Below are positions 38,880-47,925 of a stretch of DNA of 64,000 nt, one piece after another. This DNA comes from Stutzerimonas nitrititolerans (GTDB taxonomy: Bacteria; Pseudomonadota; Gammaproteobacteria; Pseudomonadales; Pseudomonadaceae). How positions within the stretch are numbered: the first letter of the stretch is position 1; each line of letters starts with the position of its first letter. The DNA lies in assembly GCF_003696285.1 (NCBI RefSeq), contig NZ_RFFL01000010.1, forward strand, positions 92,513-156,512. Reading direction: 5' to 3'. The translations under genes were made by a program, and so were the position numbers. Under the pieces are notes generated by a model that searched no databases, was not told the DNA's origin, and saw nothing but the letters and a program-made list of their open reading frames with translations.

Positions 38880-41063
38880 CTAGAAGTTGCGGCCCAGGTT
38901 CATATAGAGCGCCCGCTCGTCCTCGTCGTTGAACCCGTAACTGAAGTTCAGCGGGCCCAACGGCGTCTCGTAGCTGAGAAACAGGCTGGCTGCATTGATG
39001 TAGCCGCTGTCGAATTCGTTGTCGTTGTTCCAGGCGCGCCCACGCTCCAGCGAAGCACCGAGGTACAGCGGAAAATCCAGCGGCGAGAACGAGCGCGGCG
39101 TCAGGCGGCGCAGATAGACCATCCGGCCCAGGCTGACGTTCTGCCCTGCCAGCGAATCCTGACGGAAGCCGGACAGTTGCCGAGCGCCGCCGAGCAGGAA
39201 GCTGGAGGTCACCACTTCGGCATCATCCAGGGTGCGGCCGTAGCGCCCACCCAGCACGAAGGTGTTGGGGCCGTAACTGAGCGCCTTGTCCAGGTGCAGC
39301 TCCCACTGGCGATAGCGCTCGTCGGAGCCCAGGCTGGGGTCGTACTGCCGCAACGTCAGGCCGATCTCTTCGCCTTCACGCGGGAAATCGACGTTGTCCA
39401 CCGTATCGAAGGAATACTGCAGGCCGTAATAGCCCTCGGTGAAGCTGAAGTCCGGTAGCCGCTGGTCGCCGACGCGCACCTCGGCGTTGCCCCAGGCATG
39501 GCCGATGCCGAAGCGGATTTCGCCATTGTTGGCGATCTGCCGGCCCAGGTTCAGGCCGTAGCCGTAGCGCTGCAGGCGGTATTCGGCGACGGGGTCGTTG
39601 TCCAGGATCGATTCGACGTTCTGCGCTTCGGCGAGCAGGTTGGGCGCGACGAACCAGCGCGAGCCGGCATCGAGCGGCTGATAGAACTCGGTGTAGAGCT
39701 CCTGATGATCGCCTAGCTGCAGACGCGTCAGCCATTCCGCGCCCAGTTCGTTGATGCCGTTCTTGCGGTAGCTGGCGCCGATATTGAACGCGCTGTCGCC
39801 ACGAAAATCATCGGACAGGTTCAGCCCCAGGCGCAGGTAGTCGGTACCGGAGCGTTTCTCCCGTGCGCTGATGACCAGGATGTTGCCCAGCGAGCCCGGA
39901 ACGACGCGGTATTCGACCTGTTCGAAATACTCCAGACCGTACAGGGTGCCCATGTCCTTCTGCAGACCCTCCAGGTCCAGGGGCTCGCCGAGTTCCTGAC
40001 GGATATGGCGACGGATCACCCGGTCGCCGACCTTGGAGTCGTTCTCGATGCGAATCCCGGTGATCATGGGCGTGCGCGGCTCCGAGGTCCTGGCCAGGCT
40101 GAGCGCCGGATTGCCGCCGGCGTTCACGCTCATGCTGGCCAGGCGCCCTTGCAGGGCGGACGCGGCGCGGTAGCCGGCGTCGATCAGTTGCTCGGCGCGG
40201 CTGAAATCGGTGGAACCGTAGCCGCTCAGGGCCGGCTGCACCAGCAGGTCCTCGGGGCGCAGGGTGGCCAGCTGGGCCTCGGAATTGCGTCGGGTCATCA
40301 TGGTAGTGGTCTGATTGAGCACATCGACCACCGTCAGCAGTTCGTTGCGCGGCTTCAGCGGCGTGCCGATATCCACCACGATCAGGCGATCGACACCCAT
40401 GTCGCGGGCGACGTCCATGGGAATGTTGTCGACCATGCCGCCATCGACCAGCAGACGGCCCTCGATCTCCACCGGCGCGAACACCGCCGGGATCGACATG
40501 CTGGCGCGGATGGCCTGGGGCAGGTGGCCGCTGCGGAATATTACCTTCTCGTCGTTGGCGACATCGGTGGCCACGGCGCGGAAGGGAATCGGCAGGTGGT
40601 CGAAGTTGCGCGTATCGCTGATGTGCACCAGCAGCCGCTCCAGCAGGAGCGCGAGGTTCTGGCCCTGGATCACGCCGAGCGGCAGGCCCAGGCTACCGTC
40701 GTCACGGAAGCTCAGTTTCTGCTTGACCAGGAAGTCGCGGTCATCCTGCTTGCGGCGAAAGGGAACGTCCTGGCGCGGCGGGTCGTCGGACAGCACCTGC
40801 TGCCAATCCAGCGTCAATGCCAGTTTCTCCAGCTCGGCCACGCTGTAGCCCGATGCGTAGAGCCCGCCAATCACCGCGCCCATGCTGGTGCCAGCCACCG
40901 CGTCGATGTGCACGCCGTTCTCTTCCAGCGCCTTGAGCACGCCGATGTGAGCCAATCCGCGTGCGGCGCCTCCGGAAAGCACCAGGCCGGTTTTCGGCTG
41001 CGGCACGTCGGCGAAACCGGAGAGGGGTAGCAGCAATAGCAGAGTCAGCAGCAGACGAGACAT
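38880..41063 (-). CDS. plpD: Patatin-like phospholipase, type Vd autotransporter (PlpD)
   Basis: A 727-residue single-chain secreted lipase. The signal peptide is 1-18. The patatin domain (about 25-220) has oxyanion loop GGAARG, nucleophile Ser60 in GTSMG, and partner Asp207 in VDGGM. A single POTRA domain (about 310-390) and a C-terminal 16-strand BamA-like barrel with terminal Phe follow. The fused patatin-POTRA-barrel layout defines type Vd secretion, described for P. aeruginosa PlpD, a phospholipase A1 of almost equal length. I chose the ATG at 41063; a GTG two codons upstream is possible. It is followed at a distance by fadE on the same strand. Confidence 0.93.
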   Translation of the reverse strand: MSRLLLTLLLLLPLSGFADVPQPKTGLVLSGGAARGLAHIGVLKALEENGVHIDAVAGTSMGAVIGGLYASGYSVAELEKLALTLDWQQVLSDDPPRQDVPFRRKQDDRDFLVKQKLSFRDDGSLGLPLGVIQGQNLALLLERLLVHISDTRNFDHLPIPFRAVATDVANDEKVIFRSGHLPQAIRASMSIPAVFAPVEIEGRLLVDGGMVDNIPMDVARDMGVDRLIVVDIGTPLKPRNELLTVVDVLNQTTTMMTRRNSEAQLATLRPEDLLVQPALSGYGSTDFSRAEQLIDAGYRAASALQGRLASMSVNAGGNPALSLARTSEPRTPMITGIRIENDSKVGDRVIRRHIRQELGEPLDLEGLQKDMGTLYGLEYFEQVEYRVVPGSLGNILVISAREKRSGTDYLRLGLNLSDDFRGDSAFNIGASYRKNGINELGAEWLTRLQLGDHQELYTEFYQPLDAGSRWFVAPNLLAEAQNVESILDNDPVAEYRLQRYGYGLNLGRQIANNGEIRFGIGHAWGNAEVRVGDQRLPDFSFTEGYYGLQYSFDTVDNVDFPREGEEIGLTLRQYDPSLGSDERYRQWELHLDKALSYGPNTFVLGGRYGRTLDDAEVVTSSFLLGGARQLSGFRQDSLAGQNVSLGRMVYLRRLTPRSFSPLDFPLYLGASLERGRAWNNDNEFDSGYINAASLFLSYETPLGPLNFSYGFNDEDERALYMNLGRNF

Positions 41064-41138
41064 GGTCACCCGGGGCAGGCGCAGGGAAAAAGGGCCGTTA
41101 TTATAGGCGCTTCCACCATGCCGTCAGAGTAGAGCGAG

Positions 41139-41420
41139 ATGAGTCCAGCCAGGCCTGAAATCGTCATCACCTATTGCACTCAGTGCCAGTGGCTGTTGCG
41201 CGCGGCCTGGCTGGCGCAGGAGCTGCTGTCCACATTTGGCGAGGACCTGGGCAAGGTGTCGCTGGTGCCGGCTACCGGTGGCACCTTCCACATCAGCTGC
41301 GATGGCGCGCAGATCTGGGAACGCAAGCTGGACGGCGGGTTTCCCGAGGCCAAGGTATTGAAGCAGCGCGTGCGCGATCGCATCGATCCGCAGCGCTCGC
41401 TGGGGCATAACGACCGCTAG
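41139..41420 (+). CDS. SelT/SelW/SelH-type Rdx protein (cysteine form)
   Basis: A 93-residue thioredoxin-like protein of the Rdx family. The redox motif C-T-Q-C sits at residues 13-16 in VITYCTQCQWLLRAAWLAQELL. The second conserved part is VSLVPATGGTFHISCDG and ERKLDGGFPEAKVLKQRVRD. In selenoprotein members one Cys is Sec; here both are ordinary Cys codons. The target is unknown. It overlaps the stop of the convergent EamA gene by four bases. Confidence 0.92.
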   Translation: MSPARPEIVITYCTQCQWLLRAAWLAQELLSTFGEDLGKVSLVPATGGTFHISCDGAQIWERKLDGGFPEAKVLKQRVRDRIDPQRSLGHNDR

Positions 41421-42289
41421 GGCTTCACTACGGCAGGGCTTGCCGCCTTCAGGCGGCTGGTGATGACGCTGGCCAGGATGATCAGCACGCCGCCGACCAG
41501 CATGCTCAGGGTGGGCTGCTCATTGAACAGCCACCAGGCGATGGCGATTCCGTAGACCGGTTCGAGCGCGAAGATCACCGAGGTGGTCCGTGCCTTGAGC
41601 ACCCGCAGGCTGGCCACGAACAGGCTGTGGGCCAAGCCGGTGCAGAGTACGCCGAGCAGCGCCAGCCATAGCCAGTCGGCAGCGGGTATGGCGGGGATCG
41701 CCGACCAGGCGAACGGCAGCAGACCCAGCATGATGGCGGCGTTCTGCCAGAGCGCGGCCTGCACCGGATCGACGCCGACGGTGACGGCCCGGTTGAGCAG
41801 CGAGAGCAGGGCGAACAGCAATCCCGACAGCACGCCGTACAGCAGGCCGATGGTCGCTTCGCTGCCCAGGTCGAATTCCGGTGTGACCAGCAGCAGGCCC
41901 AGGCAAACCATCGCCACCATGGCGAATTCGATCGGCCGGGTGCGCTCGCGAAACAGCAGACCTTCGAGCATCAGGGTGAATGCGGGAAAGCTGGCGAACC
42001 CGAGCGTGGCGATGCCGACGCCGGCGACCTTCACGGCGACGAAGAAGGTCAGCCAGTGTCCGCCCAGCAACAGCGCACCCAGCACCAGGCCCGCGCGTTG
42101 CCGTACGCTCGGGCGCGCGCCGCTGCGTGGCAGCAACTGCGCGGCCAGAAGCAGGGCGAGCACGGCAAACAGCGCGCGACCGAAGGTGATCGTCAGCGGA
42201 TCGCTGACGGCCAGCTTGCCGAAGACGCCGGACAACCCGAACATCAGCGCGCCGAAGTGGACGGCGAGCAGTGCATTGCGACGGGTCAT
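41417..42289 (-). CDS. EamA/DMT-family transporter
   Basis: A 290-residue inner-membrane protein with ten transmembrane helices made of two EamA repeats. The first covers about 8-140, starting with NALLAVHFGALMFGLSGVFGKLA; the second covers about 150-280, with a TSVIFALEPVYGIAIAWWLFNEQPT loop typical of the family. DMT exporters move amino acids or other metabolites; the substrate cannot be read from the sequence. It lies downstream of the AraC gene on the same strand, with a MITE-like element between them. Confidence 0.9.
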   Translation of the reverse strand: MTRRNALLAVHFGALMFGLSGVFGKLAVSDPLTITFGRALFAVLALLLAAQLLPRSGARPSVRQRAGLVLGALLLGGHWLTFFVAVKVAGVGIATLGFASFPAFTLMLEGLLFRERTRPIEFAMVAMVCLGLLLVTPEFDLGSEATIGLLYGVLSGLLFALLSLLNRAVTVGVDPVQAALWQNAAIMLGLLPFAWSAIPAIPAADWLWLALLGVLCTGLAHSLFVASLRVLKARTTSVIFALEPVYGIAIAWWLFNEQPTLSMLVGGVLIILASVITSRLKAASPAVVKP

Positions 42290-42320
42290 GGGCGGTGGAC
42301 CGACGCTGGACGCTCGATAG

Positions 42321-42460
42321 CAGGCCGTTGAAAAACTACCTGTGTTGGCAATACTGCGTTAAAAACAGCCTCAAAATGCTCATTTAGAACACCTAAACTG
42401 CGCTTTTTCGGCCGTTTTTGCCTTGTCTTGCCTGCCTCGCCTACGTTTTTCAACAGCCTG
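42321..42460. mobile_element. MITE-like element, 140 bp, with 16-bp terminal inverted repeats
   Basis: The ends CAGGCCGTTGAAAAAC (42321-42336) and GTTTTTCAACAGCCTG (42445-42460) are inverted repeats with one mismatch. ATAG stands immediately on each side (42317-42320 and 42461-42464), a possible 4-bp target duplication. The inside is A/T-richer than its surroundings and has no reading frame for a transposase. Its length, ends and gene-free content fit a non-autonomous transposable element moved in trans. Confidence 0.8.
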
Positions 42461-42572
42461 ATAGGGGAGGATTTTCCGCTGATGTCGAGCATGAAGCCTC
42501 TTTGGCGTGCCTGAGTCAGAAATTTCGGTGCGCCCATGGTAAGACTCGCCGGGTGGCCCGTCTGTCGCAGCG

Positions 42573-43355
42573 CTATCCGCGATTGTCGAGCGACTCGCGG
42601 CGCAACGCCCTCGGTGTCATGCCGAACTCCCGGCTGAGGGCAGCGGTAAAGGCGCTTTGCGAGGCATAGCCGACCCGGGCGGCGATCTCGCCCACAGCCA
42701 GCCGCGTGCCGATCAGCAGCTCCCGGCCCTGTTGCACGCGGCGCCGGCGGACGAACTCCATGGGCGTCATGCCGGTCTCGCTGACGAAGCGGGCATGGAA
42801 GCGTGGCACCGAGAGACCGGCCAGGCGCGCCAGATCCCGGACCTCGAGCGGATGCCCCAGGTGGCGCTCGACGTGTGCGTGGATCGCTGCCAGGGGAAGC
42901 GGGCTGCTCTGCATGACTGGCTCGCAACCACCGGCAAGGCTGGCCAGAAGCAACGCGGCCCCTTGTTCGCTGATGACCGGATCGTCGACCGGGCTGGCTG
43001 CGAGCCAACCGACCAGCTGGCTTTGCGCCGGGCTCAGGTGCAAGGCCGCGGGTTTCTCCAGTAGCCGCCGGCCGGGCTCCGAGTGATGGCCGAGCCGTTG
43101 CTGCAGCCAGTTGTCGTCGGGAATATCCAGAATCAGGCAGCGGCTACCCGAGGCGCTGCCGCAGGCATGGCGCGTTTCGCTCGGGACCACCGCCAACTGT
43201 TGCTGCTGGATGCGGCTTCCGCGGCCGTCCATCTCGAAATCCAGCTGCCCACGCAGGCCGAACACCAACTGGGTGTGCTGGTGGCTGTGGACGATCTGGT
43301 CGTGGTTGTAATGACGCAGTGAGAGGATGGGCGGCATGGGTGAACTCGTCAGCAT
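42573..43355 (-). CDS. AraC-family transcriptional regulator
   Basis: A regulator of about 260 residues. The N-terminal cupin sensor (about 15-95) has HNDQIVHSHQHTQLVFG-type histidines (NHDQIVHSHQHTQLVFGL) and an LAVVPSETRHACG strand. The C-terminal double helix-turn-helix (about 155-258) has LEVRDLARLAGLSVPRFHARF and VGEIAARVGYASQSAFTAAL then FGMTPRALRR. The ligand is unknown. The start is uncertain: ATG at 43355 or ATG at 43337, both with weak ribosome sites. The EamA gene downstream on the same strand is the natural candidate target, though the MITE-like element now lies between them. Confidence 0.9.
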   Translation of the reverse strand: MLTSSPMPPILSLRHYNHDQIVHSHQHTQLVFGLRGQLDFEMDGRGSRIQQQQLAVVPSETRHACGSASGSRCLILDIPDDNWLQQRLGHHSEPGRRLLEKPAALHLSPAQSQLVGWLAASPVDDPVISEQGAALLLASLAGGCEPVMQSSPLPLAAIHAHVERHLGHPLEVRDLARLAGLSVPRFHARFVSETGMTPMEFVRRRRVQQGRELLIGTRLAVGEIAARVGYASQSAFTAALSREFGMTPRALRRESLDNRG

Positions 43356-43410
43356 CTGGATGCGATGTTCGCTCGGCACTCCTCGGAGCGCAATCACCGG
43401 CACGCCGATG

Positions 43411-44799
43411 CTACATGATGACCTTGTCGCGCAGCTTGTCCGCTGCCTGGTTGAGCGCCTGGATCACGCGTTCCTTGTCGAAGTTCTGCACGCCGTTGGT
43501 GTCCAGGTACATGGAAAAACCCGGCAGTTCGTGCTCGACGAAGCTGGACGTCGCGCCCAGGTCGCGGCGGAAGTCCACCACCTGGTAGATCTGCACCGGG
43601 CGGGAAAAGCCCTTGACCGTGATCTGGCCCTTGTCGCGGCACATGATCACGTCCTTGATCAGCGAATAGGTTTCGTGGGAGATGAGGATTTCGCCGGCTT
43701 CGGCAGAGCTTTCCAGGCGGCTGGCCAGATTCACTTCGCGGCCGATGATGGTGTAGTCCATGCGCGTATCGGCGCCGAAGTTGCCCACCGTGCAGTAACC
43801 GGTATTGACCCCCATGCGGATCTCCATCGGCTTGGTGATGCCCTGGGCGCGCCACTGCTGGCGCAGCACCTTCATGTGCTTGCGCATGGCGATGGCCATC
43901 GAGACCGCTGCCACCGCATCCTTCTTGGCGCCCTGGCTGGTGGGGTCGCCGAAGAACACCATCACGCAGTCACCGACGAACTTGTCGATGGTGCCGCCGT
44001 ACTTGAGGGTGATCTTCGACATCTCGTTGAGGTAGTTGTTGAGCAGGTCGGTCAGGGCTTCGGCTTCGAGTTCTTCGGACAGTTCGGTGAAACCCTTGAT
44101 GTCGGAAAAGAACACGGTGAGCTTTTTGCGCTGTGTCTCCAGGCGCACGCTGCGCTTGCCGGAGAAGATCGACTCCCACACCTGGGGTGACAGGTACTTG
44201 GCCAGGTTGCGTGCCAGGCGTGCGGCCTTAGCCTGCTCGGTCTCGATTTCGCGACGTGCCTGGGCCAGGCGCATGCCTTGCTGGTGAACGAAGTAGGCGG
44301 TGATGCAGACGTAGGTGGTGGTGAACAGGATGCTGACCGCTGCCACCAGCGGCGGTGTCTCCAGATTCAGCTGGAAGGGCACCAGCAGGTTGGTCAGCCC
44401 GACTCCCACGAGCACCATCAGCAGCGTTATCAGCAGGTGTCCCAAGCTGCCAGTAACCAGTGCGCTGAAGCTCAGCGTGAGCAGGAACATCAGCGTCGGC
44501 ACCAGCGCGCCGCCGAGCAGCACGATGCCTGCACCGGCATTGAGTGCGTCGAGGCTGAGCAGCACCTGCGAGGTCCGCTCGGGATGGTTGCGCTTGAAGC
44601 GGTAGCTGAGGTGGTAGGCGAAGTGTGGATAGAGCAGCGTGTACGGCACCATCCAGATCAGTTCGATCGCGAAGTACTGACAGTGGACGCCCGCTGCGAG
44701 CGTGGCGGCGCCGACCAGGTAGGCGAGTACGCGAGAGTAGTATTCCCTTAATGGGCGGGTGGCCAGACCGTTGCGCCGTTCCCCTGTGACGGATGCCAT
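43411..44799 (-). CDS. cyaB: Class III adenylate cyclase with MASE2 membrane domain (CyaB-like)
   Basis: A 462-residue membrane cyclase that makes cAMP. The N-terminal MASE2 sensor has about six transmembrane helices (about 20-190). A coiled linker (EIETEQAKAARLARNLAKYLSPQV) follows, then the catalytic domain (about 220-400). That domain has the metal-binding VFFSDIKGFTELSE, the second metal Asp in KFVGDCVMVFFGDP, and MGVNTGYCTVGNFG with the RMDYTIIGREVNLASRLES element. AAGGA seven bases before the ATG at 44799 fixes the start; the length then matches P. aeruginosa CyaB, the main cAMP source for Vfr-controlled virulence genes. Single gene. Confidence 0.93.
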   Translation of the reverse strand: MASVTGERRNGLATRPLREYYSRVLAYLVGAATLAAGVHCQYFAIELIWMVPYTLLYPHFAYHLSYRFKRNHPERTSQVLLSLDALNAGAGIVLLGGALVPTLMFLLTLSFSALVTGSLGHLLITLLMVLVGVGLTNLLVPFQLNLETPPLVAAVSILFTTTYVCITAYFVHQQGMRLAQARREIETEQAKAARLARNLAKYLSPQVWESIFSGKRSVRLETQRKKLTVFFSDIKGFTELSEELEAEALTDLLNNYLNEMSKITLKYGGTIDKFVGDCVMVFFGDPTSQGAKKDAVAAVSMAIAMRKHMKVLRQQWRAQGITKPMEIRMGVNTGYCTVGNFGADTRMDYTIIGREVNLASRLESSAEAGEILISHETYSLIKDVIMCRDKGQITVKGFSRPVQIYQVVDFRRDLGATSSFVEHELPGFSMYLDTNGVQNFDKERVIQALNQAADKLRDKVIM

Positions 44800-45007
44800 T
44801 TGTTGATCCTTGGTCGGTTCAGTGCTTCGTGCGTCGATCGGCATGTAATCTAAGCGAGCGCGTCAGCCGCGTGATCATAACCAAGTCGCCACTATTGCGC
44901 CAAACCGAAGAATGCCGGTCTAGAGCAATCAGACAGCCGGTGTCATACGATGTGACGTACGGTTGGTCATCGGAACTTGTGGTGTGGCGCGATAGCCTTT
45001 AACTACA

Positions 45008-45030
45008 GGCGGCAGATGCTTGCTGCCGCC
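45008..45030 (+). promoter_or_regulatory. Leader hairpin before the DUF808 gene
   Basis: GGCGGCAG and CTGCCGCC pair perfectly around a 7-base loop, 18 bases before the ribosome site of the DUF808 gene. It may affect translation; it also lies inside a longer frame that I reject as the true start. Confidence 0.45.
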
Positions 45031-45060
45031 CACTTCTTCATAGTGCTCGAGGTATGTCAA

Positions 45061-45990
45061 TTGGCCACTAGTCTGCTTGTCCTGATCGACGACATCGCCT
45101 CGGTGCTCGATGACGTCTCCGTAATGACCAAGGTTGCCGCGAAGAAAACGGCCGGGGTGCTGGGTGATGACCTGGCGCTCAATGCGCAACAGGTGACGGG
45201 CGTCAAGGCCGAACGGGAGTTGCCGGTGGTGTGGGCGGTGGCCAAGGGCTCGTTGCGCAACAAGGCGATTCTGGTGCCGGCCGCGCTGTTGATCAGCGCT
45301 TTCGCGCCCTGGGCCATCACGCCGTTGCTGATGCTTGGCGGAGCGTTTCTCTGTTACGAGGGCTTCGAGAAGCTCGCCCATCGCTTCCTGCACCGGGACG
45401 AGGGCCAGCACGCCGAGCAGCGCAAGGCGCTGCAGGACCCCAGCGTCGATATGGTGGCGTTCGAGCGAGACAAGATCAGTGGGGCGGTGCGCACCGACTT
45501 CATACTCTCGGCAGAAATCATCGCGATCACGCTGGGAACCGTAGCCGCGGCGCCTTTCACGCAGCAGGTGACGGTGCTGATAGGTATCGCGGTGCTGATC
45601 ACCGTGGGCGTGTATGGTCTGGTCGCGGCCATCGTCAAGCTCGACGATCTGGGGCTGGCCTTGAGCAAGCGCGCCAGCGCCGCTGCCCAGAAGATCGGGC
45701 GGGGCATCCTGCGGATGGCGCCCTGGCTGATGAAGTCGCTTTCGGTGATCGGCACCGCGGCGATGTTCATGGTCGGCGGCGGCATTCTCACCCATGGCTT
45801 CAAGGCCATTCACCATCTCATCGAGGGCAGCGCGGAGCAGAGTCTCGCGCTGCCCTATATCGGCAGTCTGCTGTCCGGTCTGTTGCCCACCTTGCTGGAT
45901 GCGCTGTTCGGAGTCATCGTCGGCGCCTTGATACTGGCGGTGGTGACCGTTGGCGGCCGTGTTTTCGAGAAAGATTCCAGCAAGGGCTGA
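45061..45990 (+). CDS. DUF808 (YedI-like) membrane protein, TTG start
   Basis: A 309-residue inner-membrane protein of the DUF808/YedI family, unknown function, with several transmembrane segments. The family start is MA(G/T)SLLxLIDDIA; here the reading [37 protein letters not shown] follows a TTG codon at 45061. GAGG lies eight bases upstream, so TTG is very probably the start. A longer frame from 44977 would add 28 unrelated residues that include the leader hairpin. Later marks are [15 protein letters not shown] and a conserved C-terminal [19 protein letters not shown] helix. Followed 39 bases later by the deaminase gene. Confidence 0.88.
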   Translation: MATSLLVLIDDIASVLDDVSVMTKVAAKKTAGVLGDDLALNAQQVTGVKAERELPVVWAVAKGSLRNKAILVPAALLISAFAPWAITPLLMLGGAFLCYEGFEKLAHRFLHRDEGQHAEQRKALQDPSVDMVAFERDKISGAVRTDFILSAEIIAITLGTVAAAPFTQQVTVLIGIAVLITVGVYGLVAAIVKLDDLGLALSKRASAAAQKIGRGILRMAPWLMKSLSVIGTAAMFMVGGGILTHGFKAIHHLIEGSAEQSLALPYIGSLLSGLLPTLLDALFGVIVGALILAVVTVGGRVFEKDSSKG

Positions 45991-46029
45991 GCCCGCGGTG
46001 GGCAGCGCCAATCACAACGGAGCGAATCC

Positions 46030-46470
46030 ATGGATGCTTTCATGCAAGCCGCCATTGCCGAGGCGGAGAAGGGACTGGCCGAGGGTGGTATTCCCATCGG
46101 CTCGGTCATCGTCCATCGGGGCAGGATCATCGGGCGCGGTCACAACCGCCGCGTGCAGCAGGGCAGTGCCATTCTCCATGGCGAGATGGACGCATTCGAG
46201 AACGCCGGCAGACAACCGGCGAGCGTCTACGCCGAGTCGGTGCTCTACACCACGCTCTCGCCGTGCGCGATGTGCAGTGGGGCGATCCTGCTGTACGGGA
46301 TCCCGAAGGTGATCATCGGTGAAAACCAGAGCTTCCTCGGTGAGGAGCTGCTGTTGCGTGGGCGTGGAGTAGAGGTCGAAGTGCTCAACGATCCGAGCTG
46401 CGTGGCGATGATGCGTCGCTTCATCGCCAGCCATCCACAGGTCTGGAATGAGGACATCGGCCAGGACTGA
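46030..46470 (+). CDS. Cytosine deaminase-like nucleoside/base deaminase (Fcy1 type)
   Basis: A 146-residue zinc deaminase of the CDA fold. Zinc ligands and the proton shuttle are His50 and Glu52 in ILHGEMDA, with Cys79 and Cys82 in TTLSPCAMCSG. It follows yeast cytosine deaminase Fcy1 rather than bacterial TadA: GRGHNRRVQQGSAILHGE, LYTTLSPCxMCxGAI, LYGIPKVIIGEN and a C-terminal WNEDIG all have close counterparts in Fcy1. Deamination of cytosine to uracil is the likely activity (inference; guanine or other bases are possible). It stands 39 bases after the DUF808 gene on the same strand. Confidence 0.88.
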   Translation: MDAFMQAAIAEAEKGLAEGGIPIGSVIVHRGRIIGRGHNRRVQQGSAILHGEMDAFENAGRQPASVYAESVLYTTLSPCAMCSGAILLYGIPKVIIGENQSFLGEELLLRGRGVEVEVLNDPSCVAMMRRFIASHPQVWNEDIGQD

Positions 46471-46473
46471 CGG

Positions 46474-47925
46474 TTAGTGCCGCCAGAATGCCGGGGTCAA
46501 TAGCACCAGGACGGTGATGATTTCCAGGCGCCCGAGTAGCATGCCCACCGACAGCAGCCACTTGGCGGTGTCCGGCAAGGTAGAGAAATTGCCGGCTGGC
46601 CCGATGATATTGCCCAGGCCTGGTCCGACGTTGCACACGGCGGTGGCAGCGCCGGTAAGGGCGGTTATCGGATCGAGGCCCAGCAGCGTCAGGCATAGAG
46701 CCAGCACGCCGATGGTTATGGCGATGATAAAAGAGAATGTGAGAATCGAACGGACGATTTCCTCGTCAAGGTTGTGGCCGTTGTATTGCTGACGGATCAC
46801 CGCGCGTGGATGGATCAGCTGCTTGAAGTTAGCGCGCAACAGCGAGTAGGCCACCTGGAAGCGAAAAATCTTCAAGCCTCCGGTGGTGGAGCCCGAACAG
46901 CCGCCGATGAAGGTCAGGTAGAAAAACACCATTACCGCAAAGCCACCCCATTGGGTGTAATCGTTGACTGCATAGCCTGTCGTAGTGACCACCGAAACGA
47001 CGCTGAAAGTCACGATGCGCAAGGAATCGAGCAGCCCTTCGTCGTGATTGAACCAGTACCAAGCTGTGAACAGCAGGCTGGTGACGATCAGCGTCAATAT
47101 GAAACCGCGCACCTGCTGGTCGACGAGCAGTGCCTTGTGATTGCCCCGCACCGTGGCGATGTACAGGGTAAACGGCAGACTGCCGAGCACCATGAAGACG
47201 ATCGCCACCCAATGCGATGCAGGGCCGAATTTGCCCAGGGAGGCGTCGGAGGTGGAAAAGCCACCTGTCGCTACGGTGGACATCGCATGGTTGAGCGCAT
47301 CGAAGCCGCCCATTCCCGACAGCCAGAACGCAATGAACGCGGCCAGGGTGAAAGACAAGTAGATCGCCAAGAGATACCTGCCCACCATGTGCGAGCGCGG
47401 CATGACCTTTTCCGACCAGTCGGACGACTCGGTCTGGAACAGGCGCATGCCACCGACCCGCAGCAACGGCAGAATCGCCACCGCCATGCCGATGAAGCCG
47501 ATGCCGCCGAGCCAGTGCAGCAGCGAGCGCCATATCAGCAGCCCCGGCGAGGCGCTGTCCAGACCGGAAAGTACCGTTGCGCCCGTGGTGGTGATGCCCG
47601 ACATGGTTTCGAAGAAGGCGTCGGTATAGCTGATGTGCTGGACCAGCATCAGCGGCAACGCCGCGAAGCAGCACACCGTGACCCAACTGATGGTCGTCAG
47701 GAAATACATGTCGCGCGGGCGCAGGTTGGTATTGGTCGGTCTTCCCGGCGCGACCAGGGCGAAGCCGGAGCCGAAGGTGATCAGGCTCGCCCAGATGAAG
47801 GCTTGCAGATCATCCGTGCGCTCGAACGCCAGCAACGTGAACATCGGAATGACCATGCTCACGGCGAGGGTGATGAGGAAAATGCCGAGGATGAAACCGA
47901 TGATGCGCAGCGTCGGCAGGGCCAT
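46474..47925 (-). CDS. trkH: Trk potassium uptake membrane subunit TrkH
   Basis: Potassium-translocating subunit of the Trk system; it works with the cytoplasmic NAD/ATP-binding TrkA, which is not in this window. The 483-residue protein has about ten transmembrane segments and four filter loops of the superfamily: ETMSGITTTGAT, STVATGGFSTSD, SVVTTTGYAVND and AVCNVGPGLGNI. Length equals E. coli TrkH/TrkG. The ribosome site is weak. It converges with the deaminase gene, with only 3 bases between them. Confidence 0.95.
   Translation of the reverse strand: MALPTLRIIGFILGIFLITLAVSMVIPMFTLLAFERTDDLQAFIWASLITFGSGFALVAPGRPTNTNLRPRDMYFLTTISWVTVCCFAALPLMLVQHISYTDAFFETMSGITTTGATVLSGLDSASPGLLIWRSLLHWLGGIGFIGMAVAILPLLRVGGMRLFQTESSDWSEKVMPRSHMVGRYLLAIYLSFTLAAFIAFWLSGMGGFDALNHAMSTVATGGFSTSDASLGKFGPASHWVAIVFMVLGSLPFTLYIATVRGNHKALLVDQQVRGFILTLIVTSLLFTAWYWFNHDEGLLDSLRIVTFSVVSVVTTTGYAVNDYTQWGGFAVMVFFYLTFIGGCSGSTTGGLKIFRFQVAYSLLRANFKQLIHPRAVIRQQYNGHNLDEEIVRSILTFSFIIAITIGVLALCLTLLGLDPITALTGAATAVCNVGPGLGNIIGPAGNFSTLPDTAKWLLSVGMLLGRLEIITVLVLLTPAFWRH

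Noticed and set aside
41139..41420. Selenocysteine in the SelT/W/H-like protein
   Set aside because: Both positions of the CxxC motif are TGC/TGT-type cysteine codons and there is no in-frame TGA.
42286..43008. A minus-strand frame running from the AraC gene through the MITE-like element
   Set aside because: It shares the AraC region in a different frame and ends in the element; the AraC frame carries both helix-turn-helix motifs.
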